This document shows, one piece after another, positions 18,918 to 28,279 of a stretch of DNA of 64,000 nucleotides. The notes beneath the pieces are model-generated. The model saw only the letters and a program-made list of their open reading frames with translations, had not been told where the DNA came from and ran no database searches. The translations under genes and the position numbers were made by a program. This DNA is from Comamonas thiooxydans (GTDB taxonomy: Bacteria > Pseudomonadota > Gammaproteobacteria > Burkholderiales > Burkholderiaceae_C), in the NCBI RefSeq assembly GCF_002157685.2, contig NZ_AP026738.1, positions 1,116,001 through 1,180,000 of the forward strand, given 5' to 3'. Each line of letters starts with the position of its first letter. The first letter of the stretch is position 1.

Positions 18918-19601
18918 GTGGAACCTGCTCTAGTCGCTCTGCAGCAAAGGCTGCAACATCAATTTGCCAATCCGGCGCTGCTGCAGCGTGCCATCACGCA
19001 CCGCAGCTTTTCGGCCGACAACAACGAGCGACTGGAGTTTCTGGGCGACTCGGTGCTGAGTCTGGCCATCTCCAGCTTGCTTTATGCCAAGCTGGCCTCC
19101 ATGCCCGAAGGCGATCTCTCGCGCGTTCGGGCCAATCTCGTCAAGGAAGGCACGCTGCACAAGATTGCGCTGAAGCTGCAGCTGCCCGATCTGCTGCGCC
19201 TGGGTGAAGGCGAAGCCAAGTCCGGCGGCAAGCAGCGCCCGTCCATCCTGGCCGATGCCGTGGAGGCGCTGATCGGTGCCGTCTACCTCGATGCCGGCTT
19301 TGCCGCAGGCGAGAAAGTCGTCCACCACCTCTTTGAGGGCGTGGACATCAACCCCCATATGCGTGCGGCCGACAAAGACCCCAAGACCGCACTGCAGGAA
19401 TTGCTACAGGGCAAGCGCATGAAGCTGCCGCAATACCATGTGGTGGAAATCAGTGGCGCGGCGCACAAGCAGACCTTCAAGGTCGAGTGCACGATTGCCG
19501 AATGGAATATCAGCGCCCAGGGCTCGGGAGCATCCCGCCGCATGGGCGAGCAGGCAGCCGCCGCTGCCTTGCTGGAAAAAGTGAAAGCCAAAAATCCATG
19601 A
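18918..19601 (+). CDS. rnc: Ribonuclease III
   Basis: This 227-residue endonuclease cuts double-stranded RNA, including rRNA precursors. The signature [12 protein letters not shown] lies near residue 37, the catalytic acidic stretch [16 protein letters not shown] follows, and a double-stranded RNA-binding domain occupies the last 70 residues. The start is GTG at 18918 with TTTCAGG before it. The stop overlaps the era start by 4 bases. Confidence 0.96.
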   Translation: MEPALVALQQRLQHQFANPALLQRAITHRSFSADNNERLEFLGDSVLSLAISSLLYAKLASMPEGDLSRVRANLVKEGTLHKIALKLQLPDLLRLGEGEAKSGGKQRPSILADAVEALIGAVYLDAGFAAGEKVVHHLFEGVDINPHMRAADKDPKTALQELLQGKRMKLPQYHVVEISGAAHKQTFKVECTIAEWNISAQGSGASRRMGEQAAAAALLEKVKAKNP

Positions 19602-20701
19602 CCGATGCTGCTAAGAAAAAGATAGCGGGCACCGCAGGTGCAGAAAAAGCCAAGGGCCCAAAGGGCCCCAAGTCTGTGACTACCGATATCAGCGACCCCA
19701 GCCTGGACTACATCAGCGCCATGCTGGCCGCTGCCAAGCCCGGTAGCACGCCGACCGCGATCCGCGACCAGGAGGAAGAAGCTCCGGCGCGCGTCTACGC
19801 GCCCGAAGAGCAGCGCTGCGGCCTGATCGCCATCGTCGGCAAGCCCAATGTGGGCAAGTCCACGCTGATGAACGCGCTGGTGGGCCAGAAGATCTCCATC
19901 ACTTCGCGCAAGGCCCAGACCACGCGCCACCGCATCACCGGCATCCGTACCAAGGACGAGACCCAGTTCGTCTTTGTGGATACCCCCGGTTTCCAGACCA
20001 AGCATTCCACCGCCCTGAACAAGTCGCTCAACAAGACCGTGATGGGCGCGATCGGCGATGTGGACCTGATCCTGTTCGTGGTGGAGGCGGGCAGCTTCAC
20101 GCTGGCCGATGCCAAGGTGCTGAGCCTGTTCAAGCCCGGCATTCCCACGCTCTTGATCGCCAACAAGCTTGACACCGTGGGTCGCCGCGCCGAGATCGCG
20201 CCCTGGCTGCGCGATATGCAGGAGCGCCATCCTTTTGCCGAGTTCGTGCCCATGTCGGCCAAGAACAAAAAGGATATCGAGCGCATGTATGGCATCTGCG
20301 CCAAATACCTGCCGCAGCAGCCCTGGTTCTACGGTGAGGACGAACTGACCGACCGCAGCGAGAAGTTCCTGGCTTCCGAGACCCTGCGCGAGAAGCTGTT
20401 CCGCTTCACGGGCGACGAGCTGCCCTATACCTCCACCGTGGTCATCGACAAGTTCGAGGAAGAGCCCAGCCCCAAGTTCGGCCGCTTCATGCGCGTTGCC
20501 GCCACCATCGTGGTCGAGCGCGATGGCCACAAGGCCATGGTGATCGGCCAGGGCGGCGAGCGCCTCAAGCGCATCTCCACCGAAACCCGTCAGGAGCTGG
20601 AAAAGCTGCTCAACGCCAAGGTGTTCCTGGAAGTCTGGGTCAAGGTCAAGTCCGGCTGGGCCGACGATGAGGCCCGGGTCAAATCCTTCGGCTACGAGTA
20701 A
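19598..20701 (+). CDS. era: GTPase Era, ribosome assembly
   Basis: This 367-residue GTPase binds 16S rRNA during 30S assembly. G1 ([14 protein letters not shown]), G3 (VDTPGFQ) and G4 (NKLD) are visible, and the KH domain near the C-terminus carries [11 protein letters not shown]. The protein is about 60 residues longer than E. coli Era because of an N-terminal Lys/Ala/Gly-rich extension before the GTPase domain. The overlap with rnc fixes the start. A terminator follows. Confidence 0.96.
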   Translation: MTDAAKKKIAGTAGAEKAKGPKGPKSVTTDISDPSLDYISAMLAAAKPGSTPTAIRDQEEEAPARVYAPEEQRCGLIAIVGKPNVGKSTLMNALVGQKISITSRKAQTTRHRITGIRTKDETQFVFVDTPGFQTKHSTALNKSLNKTVMGAIGDVDLILFVVEAGSFTLADAKVLSLFKPGIPTLLIANKLDTVGRRAEIAPWLRDMQERHPFAEFVPMSAKNKKDIERMYGICAKYLPQQPWFYGEDELTDRSEKFLASETLREKLFRFTGDELPYTSTVVIDKFEEEPSPKFGRFMRVAATIVVERDGHKAMVIGQGGERLKRISTETRQELEKLLNAKVFLEVWVKVKSGWADDEARVKSFGYE

Positions 20702-20702
20702 A

Positions 20703-20818
20703 ACTTTTTGACCCCCACGCTCGCTCACTGCGTGTGCTCGCTGCCCCCCGAGGGGGTCCTGACCCGGCTTAGGCCGGGTTTTGCCTTGGGGCGACCCGGC
20801 GGCACAACCGCCCCCTTC
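20703..20818. repeat. GC-rich intergenic repeat between era and recO
   Basis: This stretch has the CCCCCCGAGGGGG palindrome and phrases such as CGCTCGCTCACTGCGTG, which I recall as common between genes in Comamonadaceae. It is similar in character to the repeats at 42762 and 52594 but not clearly the same unit. Confidence 0.4.
20762..20782 (+). terminator. Intrinsic terminator after era
   Basis: ACCCGGC (20762-20768) and GCCGGGT (20773-20779) form a 7-bp stem with a 4-base loop, followed by a short T-run. It is probably partial, because the next gene recO is in the same direction and close. Confidence 0.65.
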
Positions 20819-20846
20819 ACATTTTTGTTGTGGTACGGAGCAAGTC

Positions 20847-21626
20847 ATGGCTAGCGCCAAACGCGTCGGCGACGAACCCGCATACATCCTGCACCAGTAC
20901 GACTGGAGCGAATCCAGCCTGATCCTGGAGGTGTTCACGCGCCACCGCGGGCGCGTGGCGCTTGCGGCCAAGGGCGTCAAGCGCCATACCTCCAACTTTC
21001 GCCCTGTGCTGCTGCCGCTGCAGCCGCTCAAGCTCAGTTACACGCTGGGAGCAGAGGGCAATGCCGAGATTCATAGCCTGAAGGGGGCGGAATGGGTGGG
21101 CGGCCATGTCATGCCCCAGGGCGATGCGCTGTGGTCGGGCATGTACCTGAACGAGCTGCTGCTGCGCCTGCTGGCGCGCGATGACCCTTATACGGCGCTG
21201 TTCGATATCTATGCCGGCGTGGTGCGTGTGCTGGCTGGCCAGCATGGCGGCACCACCGAGGCCATCGAACCCGTGCTGCGGGCCTTCGAGCTGGTGCTGT
21301 TGCGTGAACTCGGCCATCTGCCCGATCTGAGGCAGGAAAGCGCAACGCTCAGCCAGCTCAATAGTGTTTTGCGTTACACCCTGGTGGCCGACGGCGGCCT
21401 GCGCCAGGCCGCCGGCTACGAGCGCGCGGCGCTGAGCGGCCAGCAGTGGCAGGCCATAGAGCTGGCGCTGCAGGCCGAGCAGCCATTTCCGCGAACCCTG
21501 AATGCGCTGGCCGAGCCCGAAGTGGCCCAGGCCCTGAAGCCGCAATTGCGTCATCTTCTGCAATACCATTGCGGCTCAACCATGCTGCGCACCCGCCAGC
21601 TGATGATGGATCTGCAATCGCTATGA
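20847..21626 (+). CDS. recO: DNA repair protein RecO
   Basis: This 259-residue protein helps load RecA in the RecFOR pathway. The N-terminal OB-fold starts at [24 protein letters not shown], followed by AKGVKR and the helical C-terminal domain. The ATG at 20847 has TACGGAGC before it at good spacing, so the longer in-frame reading through the repeat is rejected. Its stop overlaps the pdxJ start by 4 bases. Confidence 0.94.
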   Translation: MASAKRVGDEPAYILHQYDWSESSLILEVFTRHRGRVALAAKGVKRHTSNFRPVLLPLQPLKLSYTLGAEGNAEIHSLKGAEWVGGHVMPQGDALWSGMYLNELLLRLLARDDPYTALFDIYAGVVRVLAGQHGGTTEAIEPVLRAFELVLLRELGHLPDLRQESATLSQLNSVLRYTLVADGGLRQAAGYERAALSGQQWQAIELALQAEQPFPRTLNALAEPEVAQALKPQLRHLLQYHCGSTMLRTRQLMMDLQSL

Positions 21627-22396
21627 ATACCTCCGCCTCCCCTCGCACCGCGCTTTCGGTCAATGTCAACAAGGTGGCGCTGTTGCGCAACACCCGCCAT
21701 CTGGGCATTCCATCGGTGACGCGAGCGGCGCAGATCTGCCTTGAAGCGGGGGCGCAGGGCATCACCATTCACCCACGCCCGGATGAGCGTCATATCCGGG
21801 CGCAGGATGTGTTCGAGCTGCATGAGCTGCTCAAGAACTGGCCTGACGCCGAGTTCAATATCGAAGGCAATCCCACGCAGAATCTGATGGATTTCATCCG
21901 TCAGACGCGTCCGCATCAGGCCACTTTCGTGCCCGACAGCGAAGACCAGTTCACCAGCGACCATGGCTGGAGCTTTCCCCAGGATGCCGAGCGCCTCAAG
22001 CCGCTGATTGCCGAATGCAAGGCGCTGGGCGTGCGCGTGAGCCTGTTTATGGACCCCATTCCCGAGCAGATGGCGGCTGCCAAGGCCGTCGGCGCCGACC
22101 GCGTGGAGCTCTACACCGAGCCTTTTGCTGCCAACTGGGGCCAGGCCGAGCAGGAGCAGCAGCTGCAAACCTATGCCAGGGCCGCGCAGGCCGCGCTGGA
22201 CGCCGGCCTGGGCATCAATGCCGGCCATGACCTGAATCGCGACAATCTGGCCGCCTTTGTGGCCCGGGTGCCCGGCCTGGCCGAAGTCTCCATAGGCCAT
22301 GCGCTGATCGCCGATGCGCTGGAGCTGGGCTATGCCGAGACCGTCAAGGCCTATCAGGCCTGCATCGATGCTGGCATGGCGCAGAAGAATTCCTGA
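21623..22396 (+). CDS. pdxJ: Pyridoxine 5'-phosphate synthase
   Basis: This 257-residue TIM-barrel enzyme joins deoxyxylulose phosphate and aminoacetone phosphate to form pyridoxine phosphate. Family motifs include [43 protein letters not shown] and GINAGHDLN. The start overlaps the recO stop (ATGA). A recO-pdxJ-acpS order is the rule in many proteobacteria, so the assignment is firm. Confidence 0.97.
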   Translation: MNTSASPRTALSVNVNKVALLRNTRHLGIPSVTRAAQICLEAGAQGITIHPRPDERHIRAQDVFELHELLKNWPDAEFNIEGNPTQNLMDFIRQTRPHQATFVPDSEDQFTSDHGWSFPQDAERLKPLIAECKALGVRVSLFMDPIPEQMAAAKAVGADRVELYTEPFAANWGQAEQEQQLQTYARAAQAALDAGLGINAGHDLNRDNLAAFVARVPGLAEVSIGHALIADALELGYAETVKAYQACIDAGMAQKNS

Positions 22397-22399
22397 AAA

Positions 22400-22442
22400 G
22401 GTAGCTGCCAACGCTTGATGGTAAAGCGTTTGAGGTCTTTTT
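22400..22442. repeat. Family A repeat copy with hairpin, between pdxJ and acpS
   Basis: GGTAGCTGCC is followed by AACGCTT (22410-22416) and AAGCGTT (22424-22430), which pair around a 7-base loop, then GAGGTCTTTTTC. It has the layout of family A repeats and also of a weak terminator. Confidence 0.45.
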
Positions 22443-22460
22443 CTCTATAAGGAGCCATGG

Positions 22461-22856
22461 ATGATTTACGGCATTGGCACCGATATCTGCGATGTGCGCC
22501 GCATACGCGCCAGCCTGGAAAAGCATGGCGAGCGCTTTGCCCGCAAGATTCTGGCCGATGGCGAGCTGGCGACCTGGAAGGCGCGCAGCGAGCGCTGGCC
22601 CGAACGCGGCATCCGCTATATGGCCACGCGCTTCTCGGCCAAGGAGGCATTCAGCAAGGCCGTGGGAATGGGCATGGTCATGCCCATGACCTGGCGCCAT
22701 TGCGAAGTCATCAAGCTGCCCAGCGGCCAGCCTGCGATTCGTCTGCATGGCGAACTCAAGGAGTGGTTTGAGAAGAACAATCTGACGGCGCACCTGTCCG
22801 TCACCGATGAGTCCGACTACGCAGCCAGCTTTTGTGTCGTCGAAAGAAAAGAATGA
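22461..22856 (+). CDS. acpS: Holo-ACP synthase
   Basis: This 131-residue phosphopantetheinyl transferase activates ACP by adding the prosthetic group to its serine (S37 of AcpP encoded at 9889). The magnesium site is seen in [13 protein letters not shown] at the N-terminus and [15 protein letters not shown] in the middle. The ribosome site ATAAGGAGCC precedes the start. Confidence 0.96.
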   Translation: MIYGIGTDICDVRRIRASLEKHGERFARKILADGELATWKARSERWPERGIRYMATRFSAKEAFSKAVGMGMVMPMTWRHCEVIKLPSGQPAIRLHGELKEWFEKNNLTAHLSVTDESDYAASFCVVERKE

Positions 22857-22862
22857 AATATG

Positions 22863-22902
22863 GTACTGGCGCTTAATGGATAAGCGCTAGCAGCTATCAA
22901 AA
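22863..22902. repeat. Dispersed intergenic repeat, family A copy 2
   Basis: GCGCTTA and TAAGCGC (22869-22875 and 22881-22887) form a small hairpin; GGATAAGCGCTAGCAGCTAT at 22878-22897 matches the copy at 3302-3321 in 18 of 20 bases. It fills the gap between acpS and nagZ. Confidence 0.6.
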
Positions 22903-22914
22903 ACAAAGTACTTC

Positions 22915-24006
22915 ATGAGCATGCACGCCCCTCTCATCATTGATATTGCAGGTACATCGCTGACCGATGTGGACCGCGCGCGCCTTTCCCATCCTCTGGT
23001 GGGCGGCATCATTCTCTTCAAGCGTAACTGGCAGGACCGCAGCGCGCTGGTCCAGTTGTGTGCCGATATCAAGGCCGTCAAGCCCGACCTGCTGATCAGC
23101 GTGGACCACGAGGGCGGCCGCGTGCAGCGCTTTCGCACCGATGGCTTCACGCATATCCCGCCGATGCGTGCCTTTGGCGAGATGTGGATGGATGACGGTA
23201 AGGGCAAAAAGCACCGCGAAGGCAGCGGCGCCATGCGCGCCATGAACGCCGCCACGGCCGCCGGTTATGTGCTGGGTACGGAGCTGCGTGCCTGCGGTGT
23301 GGACTTCAGCTTCACGCCTGTGCTGGATCTGGACTACGGCGAATCCTCGGTCATCGGCGACCGCAGCTTTCACCGCGACCCGCGCGTGGTGGCCACTCTG
23401 GCCAGGAGCCTGATGCAGGGTCTGCTGCAGGCCGGCATGGGCAATTGCGGCAAGCATTTCCCCGGCCATGGCTTTGTGAAGGCCGACTCGCACGTGGACA
23501 TTCCCGTCGACAAGCGCAGCCTGACGGCCATTCTCGACGAAGACGCCGCTCCCTATCCCTGGCTCTCCAGCGTGCTCACCGCTGTCATGCCCGCCCATGT
23601 GATCTATCCCAAGGTGGACAAGCGCCCGGCAGGCTTCAGCGAAAAATGGCTCAAGGACATCCTGCGCGCCCGCTTGCGCTATGACGGAGCCATTTTCAGC
23701 GACGACCTCAGCATGGAGGGCGCGCGCCGCATCGATGGCGCACTCATCAGCTACACCGATGCCGCGTTGACGGCCCTGAATGCGGGCTGCGACATGGTGC
23801 TGCTGTGCAACCAGAGCCTGGGTCTGGGCGAGCATGTGGACGAGCTGCTGGACGGCATGGATGCCGCGCTGCGCGATGGCCGCTGGGTGCCCGATATCGA
23901 CTCCGAATCGCGCCGTGTCTCGCTGCTGCCCGACACCGAACCCCAGGCCTGGGACGACCTGATGCGCCAGCCTGCCTATCTGCAGGCGCTTGATCTGCTG
24001 CCCTAG
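22915..24006 (+). CDS. nagZ: Beta-N-acetylhexosaminidase (GH3 family)
   Basis: This 363-residue cytosolic enzyme removes GlcNAc from anhydro-muropeptides during cell-wall recycling. The GH3 NagZ signature KHFPGHGFVKADSHVDIP and the nucleophile region IFSDDLSMEGA are present. It has no signal peptide, as expected. NagZ products influence AmpC induction in other bacteria, which cannot be judged here. A strong terminator follows. Confidence 0.96.
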   Translation: MSMHAPLIIDIAGTSLTDVDRARLSHPLVGGIILFKRNWQDRSALVQLCADIKAVKPDLLISVDHEGGRVQRFRTDGFTHIPPMRAFGEMWMDDGKGKKHREGSGAMRAMNAATAAGYVLGTELRACGVDFSFTPVLDLDYGESSVIGDRSFHRDPRVVATLARSLMQGLLQAGMGNCGKHFPGHGFVKADSHVDIPVDKRSLTAILDEDAAPYPWLSSVLTAVMPAHVIYPKVDKRPAGFSEKWLKDILRARLRYDGAIFSDDLSMEGARRIDGALISYTDAALTALNAGCDMVLLCNQSLGLGEHVDELLDGMDAALRDGRWVPDIDSESRRVSLLPDTEPQAWDDLMRQPAYLQALDLLP

Positions 24007-24034
24007 ACCAGGACTTGCCCGGCCCCGCCCCGCC

Positions 24035-24071
24035 ATCCGCTGCCTTTGACGCAAGGGCAGCGGATTTTTTT
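24035..24071 (+). terminator. Intrinsic terminator after nagZ
   Basis: ATCCGCTGCC (24035-24044) and GGCAGCGGAT (24056-24065) form a perfect 10-bp stem, followed by seven T. It closes the long + strand block. Confidence 0.93.
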
Positions 24072-24205
24072 ATGTCTTTCGAAGGCTGGGCAGGGCGGCT
24101 GCAGGCATTTAAGTCTGGCCTCAGCTAGCCGGCTTAGGGTGAGCTCAGGAGCCTGGCAGCGGCATCGCCGCGGCGCCAGCTGTTCATGAATCACCGAAAG
24201 CCTGC

Positions 24206-25987
24206 ATGAATTCCAAAAGCCTGGGACTCGAGTCCCGTCAACACCTGCCAGGCGTGCTGCGCCAGGCCTTTTCCCTGACCCGGCCCTATTTCCAGTCCGA
24301 AGAGAAATGGCGGGCCTGGGGGCTGCTGGCCGCCATCGTGGGCCTCAATCTCGCCGCGGTGTTCATGCTGGTGCAGATCAATGAATGGAACCGGGTGTTC
24401 TATGACGCATTGCAGAACAAGCAGGCCGATGTGTTCTGGCATCAGCTCTGGCGCTTTCTCTGGCTGGCCCTGGTATATATCGTCATCGCGGTCTACAAGT
24501 TCTATCTGACGCAGTTGCTGCAGCTCAACTGGCGGCGCTGGCTGACCGAGCACATATTGCAGCGCTGGCTGTCGGCCAAGGCGTTCTATCGGCTGGAGCT
24601 GGGGCGCTATGGCGTGGACGGCAATGCCAAGGCTCCCGACAACCCCGACCAGCGGATTCAGGAGGACCTGAATCTCTTCACCATCTATACCGTGTCGCTT
24701 TCCATGGGGCTGCTGAATGCGGCCGTCACCTTTGTGAGCTTCGTCGGCATTCTGTGGAGCCTGAGTTCCGTCGTCGATATCGGTCTGCCGGCCCTGTTCG
24801 GCGGCGGGCAGCTGCAGGTCTCCGGCTTCATGGTCTGGATGGCCGTGCTGTATTGTCTGGTCGGCAGCGCGATCACCTTCTGGATCGGCAAGCCCCAGGT
24901 CCGACTCAACAACCGCCAGCAGCAGCTGGAGGCCAACTTCCGCCATCACATGATCCGTGTGCGTGAGCATGCCGAGGCGATCGCTCTAGACGGTGGCGAG
25001 CGCGTGGAGGGTATCCAGATCGGTTTGCGTTTTCGCGATGCTCTGGGCAACTACCTGGACCTGATCAAGAAGCAGAAGAGCCTGAGCTGGTTTACCAATT
25101 TCTTCGGCCAGGCGGCCGTGGTCTTTCCCTTCATCATTGCCGCACCGCGTTTTTTCAGTGGCGCCATCCAGCTGGGTCAGCTGATGCAGATAGGCTCGGC
25201 CTTCAATCAGGTGCAGGACTCGCTGAGCTGGATCGTCAACAACTACTCCGATATCGCGGCCTGGCGGGCCACGACTGCGCGTCTGGCGGGATTTGACGAG
25301 AGCCTGCGTGAGCAGGAGGACAGTCAGGCCGGTGTACAGCTCGTGCCGTCGGCCCAGTTGCAGACCCGGGCGCTTGATGTTTTCCTGCCCGCAGGCGGTC
25401 GCATCGTGACGGATGCCAGCCTTCGGATACGCCCGGGTCAGAGGCTTCTGATCAGCGGGCCTTCGGGCAGCGGCAAGTCCACCTTGTTGCGGGCATTTGC
25501 GGGCATCTGGCCTTATGCGCGAGGCCAGGTGGAGCGGCCTCTGGATGCAATGTTCATTCCTCAGCGTCCCTATTTTCCCGACGGCAGCCTGCGCGACGCC
25601 CTGGCCTATCCGGAGCCGGCGGCACGCTACAGCGATGCCGAGCTCAAACAGGTCTTGCGCGAAGCGCAGCTGCCGCAGCTGCAGGAGCGGCTGGACAGCC
25701 AGGCGGCCTGGAACAGCAGCCTGTCGGGAGGCGAGCAGCAGCGGCTGTCCGTGGCGCGGGTCCTGCTCAAGGGTCCGGCCTGGGTGTTTGCGGACGAGGC
25801 CACGAGTGCGCTGGACAATGCCGCCGAAGCGCAGATCTACAGTCGGCTGGTGCAACTGGTGCAGAGCAAAGACGGGGCGCTGGTCTCGGTGGCGCACCGC
25901 GACAGCGTGACGGAGTTCCACACGGCCCGCTGGCTGCTGCAGCCGCAGCAAGGGATCCGGGAGGCCGACCTGCCCGGGAGCCGCTGA
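24206..25987 (+). CDS. ABC transporter, fused membrane and ATPase domains, SbmA/YddA type
   Basis: This 593-residue protein joins a membrane domain of the SbmA/BacA class (ABC_membrane_2; segments at about residues 40-65, 85-110, 165-190, 205-230 and 290-315) to an ATPase domain. Walker A is GPSGSGKSTLLRAFAG, the signature is LSGGEQQRLSVARVLL, and Walker B is WVFADEATSAL. It is therefore a full-length half-transporter expected to dimerise. Relatives (YddA, human ABCD) move peptides, cobalamin or acyl-CoA; the substrate here is unknown. It stands alone after a terminator. Confidence 0.9.
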   Translation: MNSKSLGLESRQHLPGVLRQAFSLTRPYFQSEEKWRAWGLLAAIVGLNLAAVFMLVQINEWNRVFYDALQNKQADVFWHQLWRFLWLALVYIVIAVYKFYLTQLLQLNWRRWLTEHILQRWLSAKAFYRLELGRYGVDGNAKAPDNPDQRIQEDLNLFTIYTVSLSMGLLNAAVTFVSFVGILWSLSSVVDIGLPALFGGGQLQVSGFMVWMAVLYCLVGSAITFWIGKPQVRLNNRQQQLEANFRHHMIRVREHAEAIALDGGERVEGIQIGLRFRDALGNYLDLIKKQKSLSWFTNFFGQAAVVFPFIIAAPRFFSGAIQLGQLMQIGSAFNQVQDSLSWIVNNYSDIAAWRATTARLAGFDESLREQEDSQAGVQLVPSAQLQTRALDVFLPAGGRIVTDASLRIRPGQRLLISGPSGSGKSTLLRAFAGIWPYARGQVERPLDAMFIPQRPYFPDGSLRDALAYPEPAARYSDAELKQVLREAQLPQLQERLDSQAAWNSSLSGGEQQRLSVARVLLKGPAWVFADEATSALDNAAEAQIYSRLVQLVQSKDGALVSVAHRDSVTEFHTARWLLQPQQGIREADLPGSR

Positions 25988-26099
25988 AGCAGGCGGGTTT
26001 GAGGACAGGCAGTCTCAACCGCGGTGCAGGTCCGGGAGGCTTTGGCGGCGTCTTTCTCGTGGGATGATGTGCATTCGAGAATCTTTGGAGAGCGAGCCC

Positions 26100-27155
26100 A
26101 TGCGCGTTGGTGTGCTGACCGGTGGCGGCGATTGCCCCGGCCTCAATGCGGTGATCCGTGCGGTCACCAAGTCCCTGATCAACCATGGCCAGTGCGAGGT
26201 GCTGGGCATTGCCGACGGCTTTGAAGGGCTGATGGATGCGAGCCCGCGCGTCAGAGCACTGAGCTGGGACGAAGTCAGCGGCATTCTGCATATCGGCGGC
26301 ACCATCCTGGGCACCAGCAACAGCGCCAATCCATTGCGCGATGCGGCCACGCTGGCCCAGGTGGGGCGCAACGTCAAGGCGCTGGCACTGGATGTGGTGG
26401 TCGCCATCGGCGGTGACGGCACCATGAGCCTGGCCCATGGCCTGGCGCAGGTCGGCCTGCAATGCGTAGGCGTGCCCAAGACCATCGATAACGACATTGC
26501 CAACTGCGAGCGCAGCTTCGGCTTCGACACGGCCGTGGCCACGGTGACCGAAAGCCTGCGCCGCATCGAGAGCACGGCCATGAGCCACCACCGGGTGATG
26601 ATCGTGGAGACCATGGGTCGCCACGCGGGCTGGCTGGCGCTGGAGTCCGGCATCGCCGGTGCTGCCGACATCATTCTGCTGCCCGAGATCGATTACGACC
26701 TGCAGTCCATCATCAAGGTTTGCCAGGAGCGCGAGCGGCGTCAGCGCTACACCATCATCTGCATTGGCGAGGGTGCCAAGGAAAGCGGCCAGAGCCTGAC
26801 GGTGCGCGAGCGGATTGCGCACAGCCCCGACCCCGTGCGTCTGGGCGGCGTAGGCCATGTGCTGCGCGAGCGCCTGCAACCCCATCTCCAGAGCGAGGTG
26901 CGCACCACGGTGCTGGGGCATGTGCAGCGCGGCGGCGATCCGACGCCGTTTGACCGGGTGCTGGCCACGCAGTTCGGCCACCATGCGGCGCAACTGGTGC
27001 TGGGCGGCCAGCTGGGCCATATGGTCACGCTGCAGAACGGCCGCATCGGCAGTGTGGCGATTGCCGATGTGGCCAATACCCAGCGCACTGTGCCGCTGGA
27101 CAGTCCGCTGCTGACCATGGCGCGCGATATCGGAATTTGCTTTGGCGAGGCCTGA
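26100..27155 (+). CDS. pfkA: 6-phosphofructokinase, mixed-signature PFK
   Basis: This 351-residue protein belongs to the PfkA superfamily and phosphorylates fructose 6-phosphate. The substrate loop PKTIDND (residues 126-132), METMGRHAGW-type motif (seen as VETMGRHAG) and HVQRGGDPTPFDR are present. The phosphoryl-donor site reads GGDG at 104-107, the ATP-type glycine, while K127 occupies the position where ATP enzymes of the E. coli type have glycine. This mix is known from the so-called group III PFKs. The ATG at 26100 has GGAGAGCGAG before it, so the start 12 codons upstream is rejected. The donor needs testing. Confidence 0.88.
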   Translation: MRVGVLTGGGDCPGLNAVIRAVTKSLINHGQCEVLGIADGFEGLMDASPRVRALSWDEVSGILHIGGTILGTSNSANPLRDAATLAQVGRNVKALALDVVVAIGGDGTMSLAHGLAQVGLQCVGVPKTIDNDIANCERSFGFDTAVATVTESLRRIESTAMSHHRVMIVETMGRHAGWLALESGIAGAADIILLPEIDYDLQSIIKVCQERERRQRYTIICIGEGAKESGQSLTVRERIAHSPDPVRLGGVGHVLRERLQPHLQSEVRTTVLGHVQRGGDPTPFDRVLATQFGHHAAQLVLGGQLGHMVTLQNGRIGSVAIADVANTQRTVPLDSPLLTMARDIGICFGEA

Positions 27156-27209
27156 GCTGCGCTAAGGTGTGAGCCTGCGCGCACTTTCGGCGCGCCGGAG
27201 AAATTCAGC

Positions 27210-27680
27210 ATGGACCGACATGAAGAAGCCGTGATGCAGCTGCTCACGGCCAACGGTGAGACTTTTGTGGCCCCCAAGTACGAGGTGGCCGATGGCTGGC
27301 AATGCCCGGCTTTCGTGGCATTGCGCCCGGCTCGTCGCCAGGTCTATGTGGTCGAGGTATCGGCTTCCGGCTATCCGCTGGCGCTGGTCAACCGTCTCAA
27401 CGAGCGGGTCGAGAAATGGTATGCCCCGCTGCTGTCGCAGCTGCACGGCCTGGGCATCACGCAGCCCGACTGGGAGATTGCCTGCCTGGTGTTTGTGCGC
27501 AGCGATCAGATCGACTGGCTCAAGGAACGCGTCAAGGACTTGAGCGGTGTGCATGTGCTGGGCCTGGAGCAGGCCAGCAGCCCCTGGGTCTGGGACGATG
27601 CGGTCTGGACGGCGGAGATGCGGTTCGATGCAGGAAGCATTCCGCAGCGTGGCGGCAAGGCTGTCGGCCTGACGCATTGA
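27210..27680 (+). CDS. Hypothetical protein, 156 aa, function unknown
   Basis: I do not recognise this protein. It is soluble, has no signal peptide, and has a mixed alpha/beta look with YVVEVSASGYPLALVNRLNER in the middle and several conserved-looking Trp residues (W39-like GWQC, EKWYAPLL, DWEIACLVF, SPWVWDDAVW). Coding is supported by a start with CGGAGAAA before it, codon use like that of the neighbours and its spacing after pfkA (54 bases). It may be co-transcribed with pfkA. Confidence 0.68.
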   Translation: MDRHEEAVMQLLTANGETFVAPKYEVADGWQCPAFVALRPARRQVYVVEVSASGYPLALVNRLNERVEKWYAPLLSQLHGLGITQPDWEIACLVFVRSDQIDWLKERVKDLSGVHVLGLEQASSPWVWDDAVWTAEMRFDAGSIPQRGGKAVGLTH

Positions 27681-27710
27681 TGCTCACCGGGAATTTCCAT
27701 GAAATTGGCC

Positions 27711-27754
27711 TTAATCCTTTTACCTTAAAGCGATAGAAGCTATCGATTTGATAG
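27711..27754. repeat. Family A-like intergenic repeat
   Basis: The segment has AAAGCGATAGAAGCTATCGATTTGATAG, a relative of the AAGCGCTAGCAGCTATC unit, with ATAGAAGCTAT and CGAT elements. It separates two unrecognised genes. Confidence 0.4.
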
Positions 27755-27794
27755 AGATGCGGGCCATGGACACCACTCACTTGCAGGTAGGCAG

Positions 27795-28148
27795 ATGACT
27801 CTTTTCCGAATTCTGATCGTGACGGCTTTGACAGCCTGCGCCGCTGCCGCCCAGGCTGCAGACTGGCAGATCTGCGATCTCAAGGTGCAGGTGCGAGAAA
27901 AGCAAAGCGGTGGCCGTGCGCTGCAGACCCGCGTGCTCGAAGCCAAGGCCAGCGGCGAAGCCGAATGTCCGCAACCGGGCACGGCGTTGAGCTTCAGGCC
28001 CGAAACGGCGGACTATCAAAGCGAGCTGCCGCGCAGGCAGTGGCCCAGCCCCGGTGCTGCCGTGACGGTACGCTTTCGCTATCTGGACGGGCAATGCAAG
28101 AATCGCGGCGCCTGCCGCATCGAGCATTACTCGCCGATGCCGCACTGA
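27795..28148 (+). CDS. Small exported protein, function unknown
   Basis: This 117-residue protein starts with a signal peptide (FRILIVTALTACAAAAQA, cut expected after residue 21). The mature part of about 96 residues contains four cysteines (WQICDL, AECPQP, GQCKNRGACR), which could form two disulfides in the periplasm. I do not recognise a family. Codon use fits the chromosome. The nearest genes, purT and the 27210 gene, give no functional hint. Confidence 0.7.
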   Translation: MTLFRILIVTALTACAAAAQAADWQICDLKVQVREKQSGGRALQTRVLEAKASGEAECPQPGTALSFRPETADYQSELPRRQWPSPGAAVTVRFRYLDGQCKNRGACRIEHYSPMPH

Positions 28149-28279
28149 ATCTTCCATCGGCCGCGCCATGCGCTTCACCGGTCGGCGCTGAAAGCGGCCG
28201 AATTGCCAGGCTGCAGTCATGAGAGGCTTGCCTGCTCGCCTATGATCGGGGCTCGGCCCCTTATATGCAGGATGCAACC

